The notes beneath the pieces are model-generated. The model was not told the DNA's origin. It did not search any database and saw only the letters and a list, made by a program, of their open reading frames with translations. This document shows positions 58,932 through 64,000 of a stretch of 64,000 bases of DNA, in pieces. The stretch spans positions 1 through 64,000 of the forward strand of contig NZ_JAATEM010000031.1 in the NCBI RefSeq assembly GCF_012034205.1. The letters are read 5' to 3'. The translations under genes and the position numbers were made by a program. How positions within the stretch are numbered: position 1 is the first letter of the stretch; each line of letters begins with the position of its first letter. The stretch comes from Streptomyces composti (GTDB lineage: Bacteria > Actinomycetota > Actinomycetes > Streptomycetales > Streptomycetaceae).

Positions 58932-59408
58932 TCAGCCGCGGGCACCGCGCCCGATCGACTCCACCAGCGGCAGCAGCCGGTGCGGAACCCGCTCGCGCAG
59001 CGCCACCTCGGTGCGGGTGCGCACCACACCGGGCAGGCTGATCAGCTTCTGGATCACGTCCTCCAGATGCTCGTTGTCCCGCGCCACCACCCGGGTCAGC
59101 AGATCGCCGCCGCCGGTGATGGAGAACGCCTCGACGATCTCCGGCACGTCCGCGAGCGCGTCGCCGACCTCGTCCAGATGGCCCTGCGTGACCTCGATGT
59201 GCACGAACGCGAGCACCGGATGCCCCAGTGCGGCGGGGGAGAGAGCGGGGCCGGTGCCGGTGATCACGCCCTCGCGCTCCATGCGGTCCAGGCGGGCCTG
59301 CAGCGTGCCGCGGGCCACGCCGAGGATGCGGGCGTACTCCCGCACGCTGGTACGGGGCTGCTCGAGCAGCAGCCGCAGGATGCGGGTGTCCAGCTCGTCC
59401 ACGGCCAT
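58932..59408 (-). CDS. Lrp/AsnC-family transcriptional regulator
   Basis: 158 residues: N-terminal HTH (LDTRILRLLLEQPRTSVREYARILGVARGTLQARLDRMEREGVI) and a C-terminal RAM ligand domain (HIEVTQGHLDEVGDALADVPEIVEAFSITGGGDLLTRVVARDNEHLEDVIQKLISLPGVVRTRTEVAL). It probably senses an amino acid. ATG at 59408 with GAGGAGG about ten bases upstream. Divergent from the FUSC transporter gene across a 210-bp spacer that contains an intrinsic terminator. Confidence 0.92.
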   Translation of the reverse strand: MAVDELDTRILRLLLEQPRTSVREYARILGVARGTLQARLDRMEREGVITGTGPALSPAALGHPVLAFVHIEVTQGHLDEVGDALADVPEIVEAFSITGGGDLLTRVVARDNEHLEDVIQKLISLPGVVRTRTEVALRERVPHRLLPLVESIGRGARG

Positions 59409-59549
59409 GGCAGGCGGCCTCCTCGGGTCAGCGTCGGCCGTTGGCACTCCAGCGGCCGCTCTTCGGGGCTTCGTACTGTACCAATGGCATAGTGAGAAGC
59501 TGGTTGCTTGAGCCGTTGGTGGCAGTGATGGTGATATAGAGGGGTCGAT

Positions 59550-59578
59550 GGCGCTGCGGATGTCCGCGGCGCCTTTTT
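59550..59578 (+). terminator. Intrinsic terminator upstream of the FUSC gene
   Basis: GGCGCTGCGGA (59550-59560) and TCCGCGGCGCC (59563-59573) pair at 10 of 11 positions with a 2-nt loop and are followed by TTTTT, one of the few true U-tract terminators in this window. It lies 40 bp before the FUSC start, with no ORF before it on that strand. TATAGA at 59535-59540 is a possible -10. Confidence 0.7.
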
Positions 59579-59618
59579 CATGCCACATTCCGATGGACCT
59601 TCCAGGGGGCGGTAGACG

Positions 59619-61106
59619 GTGCTGAAGAGGGCGTTCATGGCTCCGGACCCGGGTCGCGTGCGGCTGCGCTTCGCGACCCGTGCCGTGCTCGGCATCGGTC
59701 TGGCCGTCCTCGTGTGCGGCCTGGCCGGACACTCGCTCGTGGGTGCCGTCACCGGCGGCCTCGCCGCCCTGCTCGCGCTGTTCACCGTCACCGACGCCAC
59801 CGTCCGCGAACAGGCGGTCACCACGGCGCTGCTGCCGGCCGTCGGCCTGCCCGTGCTCGCCCTCGCGGCCGAGCTGCACGACCAGCCGCTCGCCCGGGAC
59901 CTCGCCTTCCTCGCCGTGGTCGGCGCGGGCGTCTACGCCCGGCGCTGGGGCCCGCGCGGGCACAGCCTCGGTGTGTTCGCGTTCATGACGTACTTCGTGG
60001 CGCAGTTCCTGCAGGCGACGCCGGGCAGGCTGCCCGAGCTGTACGCCTCCGTGCTGCTGTCCGTGCTCACCGCCGCCGTCGTGCGGTTCGGACTGTGGTG
60101 CTACGAGCGCCGGATGCCGCCCGCCACCGTGCCGGCGCCGCCGGGCGGAACCGGCCTGGCCCGCATCACCACCCGCCAGGCGGTCCAGGCGACCGCGGGA
60201 GCGGGCTTCGCCCTCGTCGTCGGCCAGCTGGTGTCCGGCGAGCGCTGGTACTGGGCGGTCGGCGCCACCTGGTGGATCTTCGTCAACACCACCTCGCGCG
60301 GCGAGACCCTGGTCCGTGGCTTCCGCCGGTTCACGGGCACGGTGCTCGGCGGCGCGCTCAGCCTGCTGATCGCCGTCCCGGTGCACGGCGACGCGCTGCC
60401 CACCGCCGTGATCGTGGCCGTCGCGGTCTTCGGCATCTTCTACACCGCCGCCCTCTCCTACACCTGGATGATGCTCTGGGTGACCGTGCTGGCCGCGATG
60501 CTCTACGGCCTCCTGGGCGTGCTCAGCCCGGGCCTGCTGGCGCTGCGGCTGGCGGAGACCGGTGTCGGCGTGCTCGGCGGTGCGCTCGCGGTGGCGTTCC
60601 TCCTGCCCGTGACCACGCACAGCGTCACCGACGCCTGGATCCAGCGCGCCCTGCGCTGCGTCCACGCCTGCACGGCCGAGACGGCCGCCCGGCTCTCCGG
60701 CACCGAGGGCGCGGACCCTCGGCCGAAGGTGGCCGAGCTGGAGCAGCTGCTGGCCCGGGTGCGGCTCTCCGTCGCCCCGCTGGTGCATCCGCTCAACCCG
60801 ATGCTCGGCCGCAAGCGGCGGGCCCGCCGGGTGCTCGACCTGCTGGACGACTGCGCCCGCGAGATCCGCGGCCTGGTCGCCGTCGCCGCCGACCCCGAGG
60901 CCTCGCACGACGCCCGGCTGGCCGCCGCCTGCTGGCGGGTGGAAGCGGCGGTCGAGGCGCTGACCGAGGGGCGCGAGATCGCTCCCCGCACAGCCCCGGC
61001 GGCCACCGAACCCGCCCTGGAGCACCTGCACGGCCTGGAGCGCGCCCTCGCCGAGCTGGCCGCGCCCCTGCGCGCCCCGTCCGGCTCGCCGCTGGTCCGC
61101 GCCTGA
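59619..61106 (+). CDS. FUSC-family membrane transporter
   Basis: 495 residues. Two six-helix blocks: helices from residue 18 to about 165 and from about 190 to 335, each followed by a soluble part; the second block contains VGATWWIFVNTTSRGETLVRGFRRFTGTVLGG, the family's typical RxxxTxxG segment. The C-terminal soluble domain is helical. FUSC proteins export aromatic acids and similar compounds. The GTG at 59619 (MLKRAFMAPDPGR) was chosen, with AGGGGG upstream; an ATG at 59637 behind AAGAGGG is an equally possible start. Expression may be limited by the terminator in its leader. Confidence 0.86.
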   Translation: MLKRAFMAPDPGRVRLRFATRAVLGIGLAVLVCGLAGHSLVGAVTGGLAALLALFTVTDATVREQAVTTALLPAVGLPVLALAAELHDQPLARDLAFLAVVGAGVYARRWGPRGHSLGVFAFMTYFVAQFLQATPGRLPELYASVLLSVLTAAVVRFGLWCYERRMPPATVPAPPGGTGLARITTRQAVQATAGAGFALVVGQLVSGERWYWAVGATWWIFVNTTSRGETLVRGFRRFTGTVLGGALSLLIAVPVHGDALPTAVIVAVAVFGIFYTAALSYTWMMLWVTVLAAMLYGLLGVLSPGLLALRLAETGVGVLGGALAVAFLLPVTTHSVTDAWIQRALRCVHACTAETAARLSGTEGADPRPKVAELEQLLARVRLSVAPLVHPLNPMLGRKRRARRVLDLLDDCAREIRGLVAVAADPEASHDARLAAACWRVEAAVEALTEGREIAPRTAPAATEPALEHLHGLERALAELAAPLRAPSGSPLVRA

Positions 61107-61247
61107 GCCGCCGCACTCCCTGCACCCGCCGGGGGGCGTCGCACGCACCCGTCGGGGACGCCGCCCGCTCGGCACTTGGTCCGGACCTGAACTGATCGAC
61201 TGCTACCGTCGGTCGTCGGGCGGACGCGGCACGCCCCGGCCGCACGG

Positions 61248-61290
61248 CGGCAGGGGAGGCGAGCGGACAGCGGCAGGGGACGGCAGGGGA
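61248..61290. repeat. CGGCAGGGGA repeats before the lactonase gene
   Basis: The 10-bp unit occurs at 61248-61257, 61271-61280 and 61281-61290, and a related GAGAGGGGA directly precedes the GTG at 61307. The units resemble ribosome binding sites. Confidence 0.7.
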
Positions 61291-61306
61291 CGAGAGGGGA
61301 ACAGCC

Positions 61307-62338
61307 GTGACGGACGGCAGGCGACGGGCGTTCATCGGATCCTTCACGGCGGCCGGCGGCCCCGGCATCGTCACCGCGGCGGTCTCGCCCGACGACGGCG
61401 CGCTGACCGCCCTGACGGCCCTGAACGGCGTACCTGACCCGTCCTATCTGGTTCTCTCCGCCGACGGGCGCACCCTGTACGTGGTCAGCGAGACGGCCGA
61501 GGGCGCGGTGGCCGCCTACCGGGTGGACGGCGACCGGCCCGCACCACAGGGCCCTCCGGTGCCCGTCGACGGGAACGGGCCGACCCACCTCAGCCTGTTC
61601 GAGGGGCACGTCCTGACCGCGAACTACGGCTCCGGCAGCGTCTCCGCCGTGCCCGTCCTGGCGGACGGCTCGCTCGCCCCGGCGCCGTCCGGGACGCTGC
61701 CGCACACCGGCTCCGGGCCCCACCCGCAGCGCCAGCAGGGGCCGCACGCCCACCAGGTGCAGCCCGACCCGAGCGGCCGCTGGGCCGTGAGCGTCGACCT
61801 CGGCACGGACTCGGTGCGGGTGTGCACCCTCGACGACGGCGTGCCCGTGGTGCACCGGGAGATCGCCCTGCGCCCCGGCTCCGGCCCGCGCCACCTGGCC
61901 TTCCATCCGGACGGGTCCCGGGCCTATGTCCTCAACGAGCTCAGCCCCACGCTCCTGGTCTGCGACTGGGACGCCGCCGAGGGCCTGCTCAAGCCGCTCA
62001 CCGAGCTGCCGGTGCTGCCCGGCGCCCCGGCCGGGGACGCCTACCCGTCCGGCGTGGCCGTCTCGCCCGACGGCCGCTTCGTGTGGACCGCGACCCGGGG
62101 CGAGGACGTGCTGTCCGTGTTCACGGCCGGCCCGGACGCCGCGGTCCCGGAACTGACAGCCACCGTGCCCTGCGGCGGCCACTGGCCCCGCGCGCTCACC
62201 GCGGACGGCGGCTTCCTCTACGTCGCCAACGAACGCTCGGGCGACGTGGCCTGGTTCGAGACGGATCCGGCCACCGGTGTGCCGCGCCGGCGGGGCGCGA
62301 TCGACGTGACGGCGGCGTCCTGCGTGGTGATCGGCTGA
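61307..62338 (+). CDS. Lactonase-fold (6-phosphogluconolactonase-type) protein
   Basis: 343 residues, seven-bladed beta-propeller. Blade repeats show the pattern YLVLSADGRTLYVVSE, HLAFHPDGSRAYVLNE, GVAVSPDGRFVWTATRGED and ALTADGGFLYVANERSGDV; PTHLSLFEGHVLTANYGSGSV and PHAHQVQPDPSGRWAVSVDLGTDSV are hallmark segments of the family. YbhE-type members hydrolyse 6-phosphogluconolactone, but many act on other lactones. The GTG at 61307 has GAGAGGGGA upstream. It ends before a bidirectional terminator. Confidence 0.9.
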   Translation: MTDGRRRAFIGSFTAAGGPGIVTAAVSPDDGALTALTALNGVPDPSYLVLSADGRTLYVVSETAEGAVAAYRVDGDRPAPQGPPVPVDGNGPTHLSLFEGHVLTANYGSGSVSAVPVLADGSLAPAPSGTLPHTGSGPHPQRQQGPHAHQVQPDPSGRWAVSVDLGTDSVRVCTLDDGVPVVHREIALRPGSGPRHLAFHPDGSRAYVLNELSPTLLVCDWDAAEGLLKPLTELPVLPGAPAGDAYPSGVAVSPDGRFVWTATRGEDVLSVFTAGPDAAVPELTATVPCGGHWPRALTADGGFLYVANERSGDVAWFETDPATGVPRRRGAIDVTAASCVVIG

Positions 62339-62439
62339 CCACCGGCGCCGGCCGCAGAGGCGCCGACCGGTGCCACCGGGCCGGCCGCCGTGTCCGCCAC
62401 CGCACGCATCGGCCCGCCGCAAGCACCGGCCGAACGCCG

Positions 62440-62472
62440 AGAGGGGCCCGCTCGCGGTGAGCGGGCCCCTCT
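62440..62472. terminator. Bidirectional stem-loop between convergent genes
   Basis: Perfect 14-bp arms AGAGGGGCCCGCTC (62440-62453) and GAGCGGGCCCCTCT (62459-62472) with a 5-nt loop, between the lactonase and CbiX-like genes. Confidence 0.85.
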
Positions 62473-62495
62473 GCCGGCCGGTGCGGCGGCCGCGT

Positions 62496-63428
62496 CTAGC
62501 GGGCCGGCGTGCCCTGCGGCTGCTGCGGGGTGATGCCCAGGGCGGTCGTGTACTTGGCCAGGGCGAGCTTGCCGATCGCCGGGTACGCGCCCAGCGGCTC
62601 GGAGGCGGAGCACTCCGCCTCCTTCGCGGCCTCGGCGATCAGGCTCTGGTCGATCTCCGGGCCGATCAGGTACGGCGCGAGGGCCAGCTGCTGGGAACCG
62701 GCGCCGCGCAGCTGCTCGGCGACGGAGGCGATCGAGCCCTCCTGGTCCAGCGCGGCCGCCATCACCGGCACCGCGAGACGCGCGGCGAGCAGCATGCCGG
62801 TGATCCCGGCCGCCTGCACCGCCTCGTCGCCGCCCACGGACGCCAGGATGATGCCGTCGGCGGCGGTCGCCACCGTGAACAGGCGGGCGCGGTCGGCGCG
62901 CGCCAGACCCGCCTCGGAGAGCCGCACGTGCAGCGCCTCGGCGAGCAGCGGGTGCGGGCCGAGCACATCGGTCAGATCGGCGGCGACCCGGCTGTCCATC
63001 ACGGCCTGGCGGACCTGGCGCAGCAGTGCGCTGTCCGGGCCGGCGAGCAGCGGCACGACCACGGCGACGGGGCCGTCCGGCTCCTTCACGTCGTGACCGG
63101 CGGCACGTGCCTGCTCGTAGCGGGCGGTGCGCTCCTCGGCGGTCCGCGCGAGGACCGCCTGCAGCGCGGGGAACTCCGCGCTCGCGTCGCCCTCGCCGTC
63201 GAGGTAGCCGATCCGGGCGTCGAGGCCGGGCAGCTCGGAACGGGCGATGCTCACGACCTCGTCGGCGAGCGAGCGAATGGCACTACTGGGAGTACCCGGC
63301 ACGGCGAGGACGAGCGCGGGCGCGCCCTCGGGAGCCACCAGAGGCTCGGGGCGGCGGTGCCGTCCAGGCTGGCGGGGGCGCGGCATTCGTACTGGCAGGC
63401 CGGACGCGGGCCCAGTGGGGGTGCTCAT
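62496..63428 (-). CDS. CbiX/SirB-like two-domain protein, possibly non-catalytic
   Basis: 310 residues, two CbiX-type domains: ALVLAVPGTPSSAIRSLADEVVSIAR plus VVPLLAGPDSALLRQVRQAV in the first, and LFTVATAADGIILASVGGDEAVQAAGITGMLLAARL plus LALAPYLIGPEIDQSLI in the second. Active sirohydrochlorin or cobalt chelatases have a metal-binding His in a GHGS motif and a second His in the P-x-L-x-x-G-x-H segment; here these read AVPGT and LLAGPDS, so both histidines are missing. No siroheme or cobalamin gene is adjacent. ATG at 63428 without a ribosome site. It is either inactive as a chelatase or binds another ligand. Confidence 0.8.
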   Translation of the reverse strand: MSTPTGPASGLPVRMPRPRQPGRHRRPEPLVAPEGAPALVLAVPGTPSSAIRSLADEVVSIARSELPGLDARIGYLDGEGDASAEFPALQAVLARTAEERTARYEQARAAGHDVKEPDGPVAVVVPLLAGPDSALLRQVRQAVMDSRVAADLTDVLGPHPLLAEALHVRLSEAGLARADRARLFTVATAADGIILASVGGDEAVQAAGITGMLLAARLAVPVMAAALDQEGSIASVAEQLRGAGSQQLALAPYLIGPEIDQSLIAEAAKEAECSASEPLGAYPAIGKLALAKYTTALGITPQQPQGTPAR

Positions 63429-63455
63429 GGTGCGGCATGTTAGTGGCTTCTTGGG

Positions 63456-63472
63456 CTCCCCTGTTCGGGGAG
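63456..63472 (-). terminator. Short hairpin in the last spacer
   Basis: CTCCCC-TGTTC-GGGGAG, perfect 6-bp arms. It lies between the stop codon of the kinase-like gene (63513) and the start of the CbiX-like gene, so it may end the former. Confidence 0.45.
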
Positions 63473-63487
63473 GGTGCAGGTGAGCGG

Positions 63488-63501
63488 TATCCGTCCGGAT
63501 A
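63488..63501. promoter_or_regulatory. Palindrome upstream of the CbiX-like gene
   Basis: TATCCG-TC-CGGATA, perfect 6-bp arms, 60 bp before the CbiX-like start and next to the kinase-like stop codon. Candidate operator. Confidence 0.4.
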
Positions 63502-63512
63502 TGTCGCTTGCG

Positions 63513-64000
63513 TTACGTGTCGGTGCCCGGCTCGGGGATGCTCCGCTCATCTGCCGGACCCGTCACACACAGCATCGCCTCGTCGCCCGGAAGGGTGAAC
63601 GAGCCGGTGGCGAGATCGGTGGCGATCCGCACCGCCCCGTGCAGCGGATCCCCCTCCGCAGGCACCCGCGGCACGCCCGGCACCCGCTTCGCCAGCTCCT
63701 CGTCCACCGCCGTCACCAGCGGGTCGCCGAGATTCAGCAGACCACCCGTGAGCGCGACCAGCGGCTCGGCGTCGCCGCCTCGCGGGAGAACGGCCGCGGC
63801 CGAGTCCGCGATGTGCCGCGCCGCCGCCCGCAGGATGCTCCCGGCGACCGGGTCGTCCGGTGCGCACTCGGCGACCCGCGGCGCGAACGAGGCGAGGACG
63901 GCAGGCCGGTCGGCGCGCGGATACAGCTGCCCAGGCAGTCCCGCGGCGGGACCGAACATCTCCTCGGCGCACGCCAGCAGCGGGGCGGAGCCGCCCGGGC
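63513..64000 (-). CDS. N-acetylglucosamine kinase-like protein (BadF/BadG/BcrA/D ATPase family), C-terminal part
   Basis: Only the C-terminal 162 residues are inside the window; the 5' end lies beyond 64000. Readable are PLLACAEEMFGPAAGLPGQLYP, SFAPRVAECAPDDPVAGSILRAAARHIADSA, the second ATP-domain segment PLVALTGGLLNLGDPL and PAEGDPLHGAVRIATD, which match the end of actinobacterial GlcNAc/ROK-like sugar kinases of the BcrAD_BadFG family. The in-frame ATG at 63959 is internal, as the frame is open and conserved upstream of it. Sugar specificity cannot be settled from this part. Confidence 0.8.
   Translation of the reverse strand, partial: PGGSAPLLACAEEMFGPAAGLPGQLYPRADRPAVLASFAPRVAECAPDDPVAGSILRAAARHIADSAAAVLPRGGDAEPLVALTGGLLNLGDPLVTAVDEELAKRVPGVPRVPAEGDPLHGAVRIATDLATGSFTLPGDEAMLCVTGPADERSIPEPGTDT

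Overview
The window looks like a core-type stretch of a Streptomyces (or very close actinomycete) chromosome. The evidence is very high GC with G/C in almost every third codon position, frequent GTG starts, ATGA/GTGA overlaps between co-transcribed genes, many genes without a Shine-Dalgarno sequence but with a TANNNT hexamer 6-8 nt before the start, and gene families typical of the genus: a conservon (CvnABCD), MurT/GatD, a DUF5709 protein, a DUF5997 plus LysR-like pair, and a ROK/xylAB locus. From memory, the set pfkA, ATP-dependent ligase, xylB-xylA and an L31 paralogue resembles the SCO1110-SCO1214 part of the S. coelicolor chromosome; this was not checked. I saw no rRNA, tRNA, CRISPR array, insertion sequence or prophage.

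Layout. 1-4.0 kb: 6-phosphofructokinase, the lipid II amidotransferase pair GatD/MurT, and peptide deformylase. 4.1-16.1 kb: a TetR regulator divergent from an acyl-CoA dehydrogenase, a TenA-like protein, aldehyde dehydrogenase, a NUDIX hydrolase overlapping an ATP-dependent DNA ligase, a thioredoxin-reductase-like flavoprotein divergent from an XRE-cupin regulator, and a three-gene operon (quinone oxidoreductase plus two paired acyl-CoA dehydrogenase subunits). 16.3-21.6 kb: a secreted phosphodiesterase-like protein and the xylose locus (ROK regulator, xylulokinase, xylose isomerase). 21.6-28 kb: a gene-poor spacer with short repeats, a membrane protein with Pro-Ser-Gly repeats, and a SNF2 ATPase coupled to a SWIM zinc-finger protein. 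28-31.7 kb: a secreted alpha/beta hydrolase, two hypothetical proteins and a methyltransferase.

31.9-38.1 kb is a signalling block: an MHYT membrane protein, a complete conservon (sensor-kinase-like CvnA, roadblock CvnB, DUF742 CvnC, GTPase CvnD), then a second, orphan roadblock protein beyond a convergent PPOX gene. 38.3-44.5 kb: a HTH-like protein, TesB thioesterase, a Ski2-like helicase, a YdjM-type membrane protein, ribosomal protein L31 type B and a DUF5709 protein. 44.8-51 kb: a MarR regulator lies between a heterodimeric ABC exporter, whose two ATPase domains have complementary defects, and a divergent ABC exporter with all motifs intact; an MltG-type transglycosylase follows. 52-64 kb: a flavin monooxygenase, a YjbQ protein, a universal stress protein, a CPA2 cation/proton antiporter with its TrkA-C subunit, DUF5997 with a LysR-like protein lacking a DNA-binding domain, a DUF4142 protein, an Lrp regulator, a FUSC transporter behind a strong intrinsic terminator, a lactonase-fold protein, a CbiX-like protein without the usual histidines, and the C-terminal part of an N-acetylglucosamine-kinase-like protein cut by the window end.

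Most genes are metabolic or housekeeping. The features that stand out are the asymmetric ABC exporter, the conservon flanked by an MHYT protein and a duplicated roadblock gene, the recurring short tandem repeats in spacers, the likely leaderless divergent promoters, the terminator inside the FUSC leader, and the SNF2 gene whose conserved reading frame appears to begin before any standard start codon.
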